A stretch of DNA of 64,000 nucleotides from Blastocatellia bacterium (GTDB lineage: Bacteria > Acidobacteriota > Blastocatellia > HR10 > J050): positions 1 through 64,000 of the forward strand of contig JALSQX010000067.1 of the NCBI GenBank assembly GCA_026985075.1, given 5' to 3'. Numbering within the stretch: position 1 is the first letter of the stretch; each line of letters begins with the position of its first letter. Shown here piece after piece: positions 8,104-18,107 of the stretch. The position numbers and the translations under genes are program-made. A model generated the notes under the pieces. That model made no database searches and was not told the origin of the DNA. It was given only the letters and a program-made list of their open reading frames with translations.

Positions 8104-9249
8104 TCAGCCAACGGGGACTGACTGAGTGATGAACGAATGAATCTCGGAGTGCGAATTCCCATACGAAGCTGAGGCTGAGGAGGACTTCGCTTCTCTGATC
8201 TTGGTGAAACTCAAATCGGGGTTGAGCGCATCGGCGTCCACCAGGATTTCGTCGCCTCCATGGAGCTGGCCGGTGGCGATTAAATTGGCCAGCGGGAAGA
8301 CGACGAATCGCTCGATAGCCCGCTTGATGTGGCGAGCACCATAGCGAAGATCTTTTCCCTCCTCCAGGAGGAATCGCTTGGCGCTCGGCGTGTATCTCAA
8401 GCGAATTGGTCGCCCGAAGCGCTGCAGGAGCCGTTCCTCGATGCGATTGAGTTCCAGATCGAGAATGGCTTTGAGGTCATCCTCGCGCAGCGGGCGGAAG
8501 ACGACCACCTTATCAATCCGATTCATGAATTCGGGGGTGAACTTCCGGCGCGCTGCCGCCAGCGCGGTGCGATAAATCTTCTCATCGGTTCGCTCGCCAG
8601 CATCGACCGGCCCGTCGGCGGGAGAGAAACCGATGCGCGCCGACACCAGCGAGTCGATCTCCTTAGCTCCCAGGTTGGAGGTCATGCAGATGATGCAACG
8701 CGAAAAGTCCACTTTGCGATTATCGCCGAGGGTCAAGGTCGCCTTATCCAGAATGCCCAGCAGGAGCATCCACAGGCTGTCGGAGGCCTTCTCGATCTCG
8801 TCGAACAGGACCAGCGTGAGCTGATTCTCCGGCGTCTGAAAGCGATCGAGTTGCTCTTGGGTGAGCGCTGGTTCGGTCTCTCGATGACCGAGGTATCCCG
8901 GTGGCGATCCGATGAGCTTGGCGATTTCGTGACTGTGCTGAAATTCGGCGCAGTCCACTTTGATCATGGCGAATGGATCACCAAACAGCACTTCGGCGGC
9001 CGCTTCCACCACTCGCGTCTTCCCCGTCCCGGTGGGACCGAGAAACAAGAGCGTCCCGATAGGCCGATGGGGTGGCGTCATACCCGCCAGATAGAGCTGG
9101 TAGAGGCCGACCATCGCTTTGACGGCGCGCTGTTGACCGACGATGCGCGCCGAGAGTTGCTCTTCGAACATCTGCGCGCGCGGATTCATCAGATGGGGAT
9201 TGAGCCGCTTCCAGGTGGCGGCCGGTTGCTCTCCGGTTGAACTGATCAT
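8104..9249 (-). CDS. Single-module ClpB/ClpA-type AAA+ ATPase
   Basis: The 381-residue protein matches the second AAA+ module (D2 plus D2-small) of Clp unfoldases, without the N domain, first AAA+ module or M-domain. Walker A is GPTGTGKT, Walker B LVLFDEIEKA, sensor 1 CMTSNLG, then an arginine-finger region (FTPEFMNRIDKVVVF) and sensor 2 in LRYGARHIKRAIER. It probably assembles into hexamers for ATP-driven remodelling. No Ile-Gly-Phe-type ClpP loop is obvious. The ATG at 9249 has GGAGG 8-9 bases upstream; an upstream in-frame extension to 9300 lacks homology. A sigma-54-like promoter lies 70-90 bases upstream. No partner gene is adjacent. Confidence 0.88.
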   Translation of the reverse strand: MISSTGEQPAATWKRLNPHLMNPRAQMFEEQLSARIVGQQRAVKAMVGLYQLYLAGMTPPHRPIGTLLFLGPTGTGKTRVVEAAAEVLFGDPFAMIKVDCAEFQHSHEIAKLIGSPPGYLGHRETEPALTQEQLDRFQTPENQLTLVLFDEIEKASDSLWMLLLGILDKATLTLGDNRKVDFSRCIICMTSNLGAKEIDSLVSARIGFSPADGPVDAGERTDEKIYRTALAAARRKFTPEFMNRIDKVVVFRPLREDDLKAILDLELNRIEERLLQRFGRPIRLRYTPSAKRFLLEEGKDLRYGARHIKRAIERFVVFPLANLIATGQLHGGDEILVDADALNPDLSFTKIREAKSSSASASYGNSHSEIHSFITQSVPVG

Positions 9250-9320
9250 CTCACTGTCCCTCCATTTCTCGTTCGATCTCTCATTCCCTTCACCTCGCAT
9301 TCACTGGTCCACCGCAACAC

Positions 9321-9340
9321 GGTGCAATGCTTGTTCCAAA
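9321..9340 (-). promoter_or_regulatory. Sigma-54-like -24/-12 promoter
   Basis: On the minus strand TTTGGAACAAGCATTGCACC matches TGGCAC-N5-TTGC with one mismatch in the -24 box. The GG (9336-9337) and GC (9324-9325) are separated by exactly 10 bases, the spacing sigma-54 requires. The predicted start is near 9312, about 60 bases before the AAA+ gene. Confidence 0.5.
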
Positions 9341-9438
9341 CGCGAACCAAAAGTGAGACGAACCCGGTATTTGGACTCAATCTCATGTAATCACAACCTT
9401 TGCGTTCGCAGAGAGAGGGCTGGAAGAGCGCCTGATCG

Positions 9439-9484
9439 TTTCAAAGAGGTTTCAGGCCTGAAACAACTCATTTCAGGCTTGAAA
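9439..9484. promoter_or_regulatory. Paired palindromes, likely enhancer/operator
   Basis: A perfect 16-base palindrome GTTTCAGGCCTGAAAC (9449-9464) is followed by an imperfect copy TTTCAGGCTTGAAA (9471-9484) with centres 21 bases apart, two helical turns. A third half-site TTTCA starts at 9439. They lie about 125-160 bases upstream of the predicted -24/-12 start, where sigma-54 activators usually bind. Confidence 0.55.
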
Positions 9485-9549
9485 GTAGAGTTTCGCTGGA
9501 TGGAGGCGAATCCCCTCTCAGGTCGCGCATGGTAGCGTGTGTTCTGCCG

Positions 9550-10300
9550 TCCGAAATCCTAGCGAAAAAGTAACCATCCCCGGAGCCGAGCTCCGGGGCT
9601 TTCGGAAGTGGGGGGAATGGCGCGTGAACTAGCGGGCAAGTCACCGACCCCGGAGACCAGCTCCGGGGCTTGGGGAAGCCTCACAGCTTGCCGGGGGGAG
9701 CCGCCACTTGGCTAGGGAGGCGGCTTACCCCTCCCCTTGGACCTCCCCATAGCTTGCCTGGGGGGGAGATCTCAAGTGACAGCTCACCGAGCGGTAACGT
9801 AACCATCCCCGGAGTCGAGCCCCGGGGCTTTTGGAAGTGGGGTGAATGGCGCGTGAACTAGCGGGCAAGTCACCGACCCCGGAGACCAGCTCCGCGGCCT
9901 GGAGAAACCCCGCTGCTTGACAGCGGGGAGCCGTCACTTGGCAGCTAGTGGGACGAGCTATCCTCCCCCCTCTCCGGGAAGCCCCACAGCTTGCCTGTGG
10001 GGAGATCTCAAGTGACAGCTCACCGAGCGGTAACGTAACCATCCCCGGAGTCGAGCTCCGGGGCTTTCATAGGGAAGGTGCCGCGCCGGTCAACTAGCTG
10101 ACCAAGTCACCGACCCCGGAGACCAGCTCCGCGGCCTGGAGAAACCCCGCTGCTTGACAGCGGGGAGCCGTCACTTGGCAGCTAGTGGGACGAGCTATCC
10201 TCCCCCCTCTCCGGGAAGCCCCACAGCTTGCCTGTGGGGAGCCGTCACTTGGCAGCTAGGGAGGAAGTCACCGACCCCGGAGACCAGCTCCGGGGCTTGA
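9550..10300. repeat. Palindromic repeats (array 3)
   Basis: Family A hairpins (CCCCGGAG-5 nt-CTCCGGGG-CTT) are at 9578-9598, 9648-9668, 9807-9827, 9877-9897 (variant CTCCGCGG), 10043-10063, 10114-10134 and 10275-10295. Hairpins of the CCCCAC/GTGGGG and CCCCGC/GCGGGG type lie between them. The two-hairpin unit starting GTAACCATC at 9570 recurs at 9799 (offset 229) and again near 10036. No gene is present between 9250 and 10349. Confidence 0.85.
9866..10241. repeat. 139-bp perfect direct repeat (offset 237)
   Basis: Bases 9866-10004 and 10103-10241 read identically. Each covers a family-A hairpin, a CCCCGC-type hairpin, the CACTTGGCAGCTAGT spacer and a CCCCAC/GTGGGG hairpin. Perfect identity in non-coding DNA implies recent duplication or gene conversion. 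Confidence 0.9.
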
Positions 10301-10349
10301 TGGTCATTTCCTCTTCCTCGCCATTTCCCACGATCCACTCACCTCCGGC

Positions 10350-11141
10350 TCACTTTGCCCACCATCGATCACCGCGTCGACGGAGGTCCTCGAGCGTGGC
10401 CTGGAGCTCCCTTTGCCGCCCGGCAATCTCCAGAGGAGAGCCCTCAGCCGGCACGCAGATGGGCCGACCGAGCAGGAGGACGGCCCGGGTGAACGGACGC
10501 GGAATCTGGAACCCATCCCAACTGTTGACTTCCCAGTAGTGCTCGGCGGAGATGTGAAATGGCAGGATGGCCGCTCCCGTCCGCATGGCCAATCGAACGG
10601 CGCCCGGTTTGGCGACGTAGCGCGGTCCACGCGGGCCATCGATGGTGAACGCCACGTCCACCCCGAAATCGAGGCAGGCGACCATTTGCCGGAAGGCTCG
10701 AGTGGCCGCCCGACCGGACGAACCGCGCGCCGCCCCATATCCGAATCGTTGAATGAAGCGGGCGATATACTCCCCATCGAAACTGGGACTGGTCATGACG
10801 ACGATGCCCCGCTGCCGCCAGAACCACGTCGCCAGGAAAACCCGATTATGCCAGAAGGCGTAGATGATGCGCTGCCCCGATCGCCGAAGCGCTTCATAAT
10901 GATGCCAATCGACGATCGTCCATCGGACGGTCCGACCGATGAGCGCGATCAATCCGTAGAAGAGGAGGCCTGCCCCTTTGATGAGCCAGCGATCGCGCGC
11001 CGGATAGATCGACAGATCGGCCAGCTCGTAGACCTGGCGGAAGAGTTCGACGCGGTCGATCGCCATGCCCCGGGCAGAGCGCTGCGATGGCGACCCGTCG
11101 CGCCCCCCGCCGAGAGCCATCGATGGTGGCTGACCGGCCAT
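10350..11141 (-). CDS. DUF374 lysophospholipid acyltransferase-family protein
   Basis: The protein resembles the DUF374 branch of the lysophospholipid acyltransferase superfamily, linked to lipid A or membrane-lipid acylation. Seen: RIIYAFWHNRVFLATWFWRQRG (the H-x4-D-like region), VVMTSPSFDGEYIARFIQRFGYGAARGSS, and AFTIDGPRGPRYVAKPGAVRLA, the DGPRGPRY block typical of this family. A hydrophobic N-terminal segment (GAGLLFYGLIALIG) suggests membrane attachment. The start is uncertain: ATG 11141 (GAGGAG 14 bases upstream, in the end of etfA) or ATG 11066 (MAIDRVELF, no clear ribosome site). It is the last gene of the etf transcription unit, 8 bases after etfA. Confidence 0.85.
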   Translation of the reverse strand: MAGQPPSMALGGGRDGSPSQRSARGMAIDRVELFRQVYELADLSIYPARDRWLIKGAGLLFYGLIALIGRTVRWTIVDWHHYEALRRSGQRIIYAFWHNRVFLATWFWRQRGIVVMTSPSFDGEYIARFIQRFGYGAARGSSGRAATRAFRQMVACLDFGVDVAFTIDGPRGPRYVAKPGAVRLAMRTGAAILPFHISAEHYWEVNSWDGFQIPRPFTRAVLLLGRPICVPAEGSPLEIAGRQRELQATLEDLRRRGDRWWAK

Positions 11142-11149
11142 CGGACGGT

Positions 11150-12145
11150 TCAGTGCTCCTCTTTCACCTCGCGGAGTTTTTTGATCAGCGCCGGGACCAC
11201 TTCGAACAGATCTCCCACGATGCCGTAATCGGCGATATCGAAGATGGGCGCTTCGGGATCTTTATTGATGGCCACGATGGTTTTCGATCCCTTCATGCCG
11301 ACGATATGCTGAATGGCGCCGGAGATCCCCAGGGCGATATACAACTTGGGCGCCACGGTCTGGCCGGAACTACCGATCTGCCGATCCATGGGCAACCACT
11401 CGTTATCGCAGATGGGCCGCGAGGCGGCCAGCTCGGCGCCCAGCACTTCGGCCAACTCCTGGGCCAGGGGAATATTATCGGCGCTCTTGATGCCGCGACC
11501 GATAGCCACAATGATCTCGGCCTGGGTGAGATCGACCGCCTGCTTGGCTTCGCGAAAGCGCTCCATGGGATGGGTGCGAATCGCTGAGGGGTCGAGGGAG
11601 ACCTCCACCGGCGTGATCGTCGGCCCCGGAGTGCTCGTCTCCACTTCGTCGCCCCGAAAGGCGCCGGCCTGGAAGCTGACAAAATAGGGGGGATCGCCTT
11701 GAACGCGCACGTCGGCGTTCATTTTCCCTTGAAAGATCTGACGAATGAAGACGGGATGGCCATCCTCCAATCGATAGCCGATGCAATCGCTGATGAACCC
11801 GCGTCCCAGCGCCGCCGCCAATTTGGGCGCGAAGTCGCGCACCTGATAGGTATGACTCATGATGACCATCTGCGGCTGGCGCGCCTCGATCAGTGGCCGG
11901 AGGGCCAGCGTCGTGCCCTCGGGCGTGTAGGTGGCCAGCAACTCGTGTTCGAGCAGGAGCAGCTCATCGCAACGCTTATCGGAGAACGCCGCGGTGAGCG
12001 CCGAGAGGTCCTTGCCGAGCACGGCCACCCAGAGCGGTCCGCCGAGGGCATCGGTCAATAATTGACCGGCGCGAAGGGCTTCCCAGGTGGTGGGATTGAG
12101 TCGACCTTCGATATGTTCAGCAATGACCAGAATTCCTCGTCCCAT
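11150..12145 (-). CDS. etfA: Electron transfer flavoprotein, alpha subunit
   Basis: The 331-residue subunit carries the FAD site of the ETF dimer that shuttles electrons from acyl-CoA dehydrogenases to the quinone pool. N-terminal part: GRGILVIAEHIEGRLNPTTWEALRAG. The C-terminal FAD domain shows RPICDNEWLPMDRQIGSSGQ, the ALGISGAIQHIVGMKGS loop and VAINKDPEAPIFDIADYGIVGDLFEVVP, all standard. It follows etfB with a one-base gap, so they are coupled. Context inside a fatty-acid gene run suggests fatty-acid oxidation or a redox link. Confidence 0.96.
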   Translation of the reverse strand: MGRGILVIAEHIEGRLNPTTWEALRAGQLLTDALGGPLWVAVLGKDLSALTAAFSDKRCDELLLLEHELLATYTPEGTTLALRPLIEARQPQMVIMSHTYQVRDFAPKLAAALGRGFISDCIGYRLEDGHPVFIRQIFQGKMNADVRVQGDPPYFVSFQAGAFRGDEVETSTPGPTITPVEVSLDPSAIRTHPMERFREAKQAVDLTQAEIIVAIGRGIKSADNIPLAQELAEVLGAELAASRPICDNEWLPMDRQIGSSGQTVAPKLYIALGISGAIQHIVGMKGSKTIVAINKDPEAPIFDIADYGIVGDLFEVVPALIKKLREVKEEH

Positions 12146-12146
12146 A

Positions 12147-12923
12147 TCAAATCACCTTGGCTTCGTGTTTGAGTTTTTCGACCAATTGCGCGGCCACCTC
12201 CTCGGGGCTTCCCTCCAGGAGTTGCGTCTCCTTGGTCTTCTGGGGAATGTAGACCTTCTCGACCTGCTGGAGATTCAGGAGCGCCTCACCGAGATGGAGA
12301 TCATCCCGGCCGAGCGTCCGGATGGGCTTCTTCTTGGCGCCCATGATGCCCTTCAAGGTCGCATAGCGCGGATGGTTGATGCCCGATTGAATGGTCAATA
12401 CGGCGGGCAACGGCAGTTCGATCCACTGAAACCATCCCGCCTCCAACTCGCGCTTGACTTTGACCTTGCCGTCCAGGATGTGGATCTCCATGACGATGGT
12501 GGTATGAGGAATGCCCAACAATTCGGCCAAGATGACGCCGGTCTGGGCGAACCCGAAATCGTCCGACTGAAGGCCGGTGAGGATCAAATCGTATGATTCC
12601 CCTTTGATAGCTTCGGCGATGACCCGCGCCGTATTATAGGCATCCAGCCGTTCGAAAGCCGGATCATTCAAATGAATGCCCCGATCGGCGCCTTTGGCGA
12701 ACGCCTCCCGGATGGCTTGTTGAACGCGAGCCGGCCCCACCGAGCAGATGATCACTTCCCCGCCGAATCGCTCTTTGAGTCGCAGTGCTTCTTCCAGTGC
12801 GTAGACGTCGGGCTCGTTGATTTCCCAGCTCAGGTCCTGCTCATCCACCCAGGTCCCATCGGCATTCACCCGGAGAATCGATTCGCGACTGGGGACTTGT
12901 TTGAGACAGACGATGATATTCAT
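12147..12923 (-). CDS. etfB: Electron transfer flavoprotein, beta subunit
   Basis: The 258-residue AMP/FAD-binding beta subunit. Seen: MNIIVCLKQVPSRESILRVN at the N-terminus, INEPDVYALEEALRLKE, the ALLTGLQSDDFGFAQTGVILAELLGIP-type block (here DLILTGLQSDD), and VLTIQSGINHPRYATLKGIMGAKKKPI. Length and order match the family. It begins 84 bases after fabF, across a strong inverted repeat, and is directly followed by etfA. Confidence 0.96.
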   Translation of the reverse strand: MNIIVCLKQVPSRESILRVNADGTWVDEQDLSWEINEPDVYALEEALRLKERFGGEVIICSVGPARVQQAIREAFAKGADRGIHLNDPAFERLDAYNTARVIAEAIKGESYDLILTGLQSDDFGFAQTGVILAELLGIPHTTIVMEIHILDGKVKVKRELEAGWFQWIELPLPAVLTIQSGINHPRYATLKGIMGAKKKPIRTLGRDDLHLGEALLNLQQVEKVYIPQKTKETQLLEGSPEEVAAQLVEKLKHEAKVI

Positions 12924-12955
12924 GATCTCCTCCGACTCAGAGACGATGAACGGTC

Positions 12956-13009
12956 GACGATGAGCCGCGCGTCGGGCGGTCCCGGCGAGCGGTCCGGTCG
13001 CTCATCGTC
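12956..13009. other. Inverted repeat between fabF and etfB
   Basis: GACGATGAGC (12956-12965) pairs perfectly with GCTCATCGTC (13000-13009), which begins at the fabF stop codon. The loop is 34 bases and GC-rich. No U-run follows on the minus strand, so it may be an attenuating or RNA-stabilising hairpin rather than an intrinsic terminator. Confidence 0.55.
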
Positions 13010-14255
13010 ACTCTTGGTATCGTTTGAATAGCAACGCCACATTGGTCCCTCCGAATCCGAACGAATTGGAGAGGGCGTATCGGACGGATGCCGGACGCGC
13101 CTCGTTGGGGACATAATCGAGATCGCAGTCGGGATCGGGCGTCTCGTAGTTGATGGTCGGTGGGATCACCTGTCGATCGATGACCAGCGCCGAGATGCCG
13201 CCCTCCAGTCCTCCCGCCGCGCCCAGCAGGTGACCGGTCATCGACTTGGTCGAACTGATGGCCAATCGATAAGCGTGCTCGCCGAACACCTGTTTGATGG
13301 CCTCAGTTTCGATCCGATCATTATACTTGGTCGAGGTGCCGTGGGCGTTGATGTAATCGACCTCGTCGGGCGCGATGTTGGCGTCGCGAAGGGCGTTGCG
13401 CATGGCGGCGACGGCCCCCTCGCCCCCTTCGGCCGGTTGGGTGATATGGAAGGCGTCGGCCGACATGCCGTAGCCGACGATCTCGGCGTAGATTTTAGCG
13501 CCGCGCGCCCGGGCGCGCTCCAGGTCCTCGAGGATGAGGATGCCCGCTCCCTCGCCGATGACGAAGCCGTCTCGATCCCGATCGAAAGGCCGCGAGGCGC
13601 GCGCCGGATCATCGTTGCGACGGGAGAGCGCCCGCATGGCGGCGAATCCACCCACGCCCATGGGCGTGACCGCCGCCTCGCTGCCGCCACAGATCATGAC
13701 GTCGGCATCGCCACGTTGAATCAGGCGGAAGGAATCGCCGATGGCGTGAGCGCCCGCCGAGCAGGCCGTGGCCGCCGCGCAATTGGGTCCCTTGGCGTTG
13801 AATCGGATGGAGACCTGGCCGGCGGCCAGATTGATGATGCTGGCGGGAATGAAGAACGGCGAGATGCGCCCCGGGCCGCCGCGCAAGAATTTCTCGTGCT
13901 CCCGCTCGATGACCGAGAAGCCGCCGATGCCCGAAGCGATGTACGTCCCCACCCGATGGGCCCAGTCCGGTTCGATGCTCAGACCAGCATCGGCGACAGC
14001 CTCCTCGGCCGCGGCCAAGGCGTAGTGGATGAAGGCATCCATTTTCTTGGCTTCTTTCCGTTCGACGAATTTGAGCGGATCGAAATTCTTGACCTCGGCG
14101 GCGAATCGCACGGGGAAATCGGAGGCATCGAAGCGGGTGATGTAATCGACGCCGCTCTGGCCCTCCAGGAGCCCTCGCCAGGTCTCCTCCCGCGTCAGCC
14201 CGAGGGCACTGACCAGTCCAATCCCGGTGATGACGACCCGTCGCTTCTCGTTCAA
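13008..14255 (-). CDS. fabF: 3-oxoacyl-ACP synthase II (KASII)
   Basis: Condensing enzyme of fatty-acid elongation. The 415-residue protein has [19 protein letters not shown] with the active-site cysteine, the two histidine blocks [11 protein letters not shown] and [13 protein letters not shown], and the C-terminal [10 protein letters not shown]. The start is a TTG at 14255 (then [18 protein letters not shown]), supported by GGGAGGAG 9 bases upstream. The longer open frame upstream is the acpP gene read out of frame. It follows acpP by 31 bases. Confidence 0.97.
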   Translation of the reverse strand: MNEKRRVVITGIGLVSALGLTREETWRGLLEGQSGVDYITRFDASDFPVRFAAEVKNFDPLKFVERKEAKKMDAFIHYALAAAEEAVADAGLSIEPDWAHRVGTYIASGIGGFSVIEREHEKFLRGGPGRISPFFIPASIINLAAGQVSIRFNAKGPNCAAATACSAGAHAIGDSFRLIQRGDADVMICGGSEAAVTPMGVGGFAAMRALSRRNDDPARASRPFDRDRDGFVIGEGAGILILEDLERARARGAKIYAEIVGYGMSADAFHITQPAEGGEGAVAAMRNALRDANIAPDEVDYINAHGTSTKYNDRIETEAIKQVFGEHAYRLAISSTKSMTGHLLGAAGGLEGGISALVIDRQVIPPTINYETPDPDCDLDYVPNEARPASVRYALSNSFGFGGTNVALLFKRYQE

Positions 14256-14286
14256 TGCAATGCTCTCCTCCCTGATCTGAGGCTGA

Positions 14287-14529
14287 TTATTTTTGATGTT
14301 GTTCGATATACTCGATGGCATCGCGGACGCTGAGAATCTTCTCGGCGTCCTCGTCGGGGATCTCGATGCCGAATTCCTCTTCGAATCGCATGACCAATTC
14401 CACCGTATCCAGCGAATCGGCTCCCAGGTCATCGACAAACCGCGCATTGGGCGTCACTTCGGCCTCATCGACGCCCAATTCTTCGACGATGATCTCTTTG
14501 ACCTTTTCCTCGATCGATTCCTTTGTCAT
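14287..14529 (-). CDS. acpP: Acyl carrier protein
   Basis: 80 residues, strongly acidic, with the phosphopantetheine attachment motif [20 protein letters not shown] (the serine of DSL). The length and the [12 protein letters not shown]-terminal helix are typical. It carries acyl chains for the Fab enzymes encoded around it. It lies between fabG and fabF as in most type II clusters. Confidence 0.98.
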   Translation of the reverse strand: MTKESIEEKVKEIIVEELGVDEAEVTPNARFVDDLGADSLDTVELVMRFEEEFGIEIPDEDAEKILSVRDAIEYIEQHQK

Positions 14530-14595
14530 TGTCTACCCTCCACGGAAAATTAGGTATGTCATTCTATTCGACGATTCCACAGCGAGCAAGCAGTT

Positions 14596-15339
14596 TCACA
14601 TGTAAATGCCCCCGTTGATGTTCAACACCTGACCGGTGATGTAGCCGGCCGCTTCCGAAGCGAGAAAGACGACGCCGGCGGCGACATCGCGTCCTTCTCC
14701 CACCCGTCCCAGGGGGATGGAGGCGATGAGCTCCTGCCGCCGCTTCTCGTCGAGCGCCTCGGTCATGGCCGTCTCGATGAATCCGGGCGCAATGGCGTTG
14801 ACGGTGATATTTCGCGAGGCGACTTCCCGGGCCAGCGCTTTGGTGAACCCGATGATGCCCGCCTTGGAGGCGGCATAGTTGGTCTGCCCGGCGTTGCCCA
14901 TCTGTCCGAGCACCGACGTGATGTTGATGATCCGACCATACCGCGCCCGGAGCATATGCGGCAGCACGGCCTGACAACAGAGATAGACGCTGGTCAGATT
15001 CGTCTCAATGACGGCGTTCCAATCCTCCCGCTTCATGCGCAGGAGTAATCCATCGCGCGTGATGCCGGCATTGTTGACCAGGACGTCAATCCGACCGTAC
15101 TGGCGCTTGGCCTCCGTCACTGCAGCGGTCACTTGTTCGGCGACGGTGACGTCGGCTTTCAGCGGCAAGGCTCGTCGCCCCAGTTGCTCGATCTCTTCGG
15201 CGACGACTCGCAACCGATCTTCGCTCCGAGCCAGAAGGACGAGGTCGGCGCCCGCCCGTGCCAGCGCCAGAGCCGTATCCCGGCCAATGCCTCGCGAAGC
15301 GCCGGTCACTATGGCCACCCGTTCCGTCAAATCGATCAT
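14596..15339 (-). CDS. fabG: 3-oxoacyl-ACP reductase
   Basis: SDR enzyme that reduces 3-ketoacyl-ACP with NADPH. The 247-residue protein shows VTGASRGIGRDTALALA, NNAGITRDGLLLRM, NITSVLGQMGNAGQTNYAASKAG (Ser-Tyr-x3-Lys) and VNAIAPGFIETAMTEAL. It starts 4 bases after the fabH stop, so it is in the operon. The gene that normally sits here between fabH and fabG (fabD) is missing. Confidence 0.96.
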   Translation of the reverse strand: MIDLTERVAIVTGASRGIGRDTALALARAGADLVLLARSEDRLRVVAEEIEQLGRRALPLKADVTVAEQVTAAVTEAKRQYGRIDVLVNNAGITRDGLLLRMKREDWNAVIETNLTSVYLCCQAVLPHMLRARYGRIINITSVLGQMGNAGQTNYAASKAGIIGFTKALAREVASRNITVNAIAPGFIETAMTEALDEKRRQELIASIPLGRVGEGRDVAAGVVFLASEAAGYITGQVLNINGGIYM

Positions 15340-15343
15340 AGAC

Positions 15344-16326
15344 TCACCACCTCATGATGACGGCGCCGTAGGTGACGCCGGCGCCGAAACTGGCCATCAT
15401 GATCGTATCGCCGGGGCGAACCCGCCCGGCGCGCACGCATTCGTCCAATCCGATGGGAATGGATGCCGACGACGTATTCCCGATGCGATCGATGTTGGAA
15501 TACACTCTCGCCGGGTCGATCCCCAATCGCGCCGTCACCGCCTCGGTGATGCGCTGATTGGCTTGATGGGGGAGGAACAGATCGATATCGTTGGGCGCCA
15601 TCTTCAGTTCATCGAGGGCCTCCCGGCTGATCTGCGTCAAATTGCGCACGGCCACCTTGAACAGCTCATTACCTCGCATCTTGATGTAATGGAGCCTCTT
15701 CTTGACCGTCTCTTCGGACGCCGGATAGCGCGTGCCGCCGCCCGGCGTATAGAGGTAGTCGGCCAGAGTGCCATCGCTGCGAATGCGCGCCGCCAGGATA
15801 CCCTTGGGTGCCTCGGTGGCCCGAATGACGGCTGCGCCCGCGCCATCGCCGAAGATGACGCAGGTGGATCGATCGGTGTAATCGACGTAGCGACTGAGAA
15901 GCTCGGCGCCGATCAACAGGACCGTCCGACAGCGCCCCGATTTGATGACGCCTTCGGCCACGGTGAGCCCGTAGAGGAAGCCAGAGCAGGCCGCGGCCAT
16001 ATCATAGGCAGCGGCGCGCTTGGCGCCGAGCGCTGATTGAATGAAACAGGCGGTGGCGGGCAACATCATATCCGGGCAGACGGTGGCGCAGATGATCATA
16101 TCCAACTCCGCCGGATCGACCCCGGCCATATCCAGCGCCCGACGGGCGGCGGCGGTGGCAAACAGCGACGTGTACTCGCCCGGGCCCGCGATGTGTCGCT
16201 GGCGAATGCCCGTCCGGGTCACGATCCATTCATCCGAGGTATCGACCATCTTCTCCAGTTGATCATTGGTGAGCACGTTCTCCGGCAGCGCGTGGCCGGT
16301 TCCGATGATGGCAGCGTTCAATGGAC

Positions 16327-16330
<4 letters not shown>
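15344..16330 (-). CDS. fabH: 3-oxoacyl-ACP synthase III (KASIII)
   Basis: Starts fatty-acid synthesis by condensing acyl-CoA with malonyl-ACP. The 328-residue protein has DMAAACSGFLYGL with the catalytic Cys, LPHQANQRI with the His, and RIGNTSSASIPI with the Asn. The N-terminus (AAIIGTGHALPENVLTND) and C-terminus (SFGAGVTYGAVIMRW) are as expected. It overlaps plsX by 4 bases (ATGA). Confidence 0.97.
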
Positions 16331-17364
<1,034 letters not shown>

Positions 17365-17370
17365 GGGACG

Positions 17371-17553
17371 CTATTCTTCTTCGATTTCGATCACCCGTCG
17401 GCCTTTGTAAAAACCGCATTTGGGGCAGACGCGATGCGGTGGAACCGGTTCGTGGCAATTGGGACACTCGGTGATCGTGGGCGCTCGCAGGGCATCATGC
17501 GCCCGACGTTTGCCACGACGCGATCGCGAATGTCGTCGTTTGGGATTGGCCAT
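17371..17553 (-). CDS. rpmF: Ribosomal protein L32
   Basis: 60 residues, basic N-terminus (MANPKRRHSRSRRGKRRAHDAL), then a four-cysteine zinc ribbon (CPNCHEPV...VCPKCGFYKGR). It lies between the DUF177 gene and plsX, the standard arrangement in many phyla, and is probably co-transcribed with both. Confidence 0.97.
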   Translation of the reverse strand: MANPKRRHSRSRRGKRRAHDALRAPTITECPNCHEPVPPHRVCPKCGFYKGRRVIEIEEE

Positions 17554-17571
17554 ATCGTTCCTTCCTCCACG

Positions 17572-18093
17572 TCACATCGATCTCTTCAAATCGCGGAGCG
17601 CGCTCCAATAGGGCGCCACCGTCTCTTCGGCGCAGGAGCAACTCTCTTTGTTCAAATCGATACCACACTGGGGACACAAGCCTCGGCAGCTCGGCGCACA
17701 CAACCAGCGAAACGGGAGCGCCAGGAAGATCTGCTCTCGCACCAGGCCATCGACGTCGATTTTTTCATCCCGATAGAAGCCATAGGCGAGATCTTTGGGC
17801 GTCAACGGCACATCCTCTTCCGGAGTCAGCGTCTCGATCGGCGCGTAAAACAGATCGAACTCCACGTCGATGGGCACGAGGAAATACGTGAGGCATCGAT
17901 CGCAGGGAACCTCCACGGCGGCTTCCAATCGCCCGCGAACGCGGACGTCCCGGCCGGTGGCCCAGCGCGCCACCAATCGAACCTTCGGCGCTGTCTTCAG
18001 GCGAAGGTCAGGATCCTGCAGATCGAACTGCTCGTCATAGCGATGCTCAACGCGCAGTTCCTCGTCCTCGAGCTGTGTCAGATCAATGTACAT
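17572..18093 (-). CDS. yceD: DUF177 / YceD family protein
   Basis: The 173-residue YceD homologue is thought to act in 23S rRNA accumulation or ribosome assembly and is nearly always beside rpmF. Seen: VPCDRCLTYFLVPIDVEFDLFY, EKIDVDGLVREQIFLALP, and the cysteine cluster CAPSCRGLCPQCGIDLN plus a further CSC. It is the first gene of the lipid operon. A consensus sigma-70 promoter ends about 15 bases before its ATG, so the leader would be only about 8 bases. Confidence 0.92.
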   Translation of the reverse strand: MYIDLTQLEDEELRVEHRYDEQFDLQDPDLRLKTAPKVRLVARWATGRDVRVRGRLEAAVEVPCDRCLTYFLVPIDVEFDLFYAPIETLTPEEDVPLTPKDLAYGFYRDEKIDVDGLVREQIFLALPFRWLCAPSCRGLCPQCGIDLNKESCSCAEETVAPYWSALRDLKRSM

Positions 18094-18107
18094 TACAAAT
18101 TCGCCTT

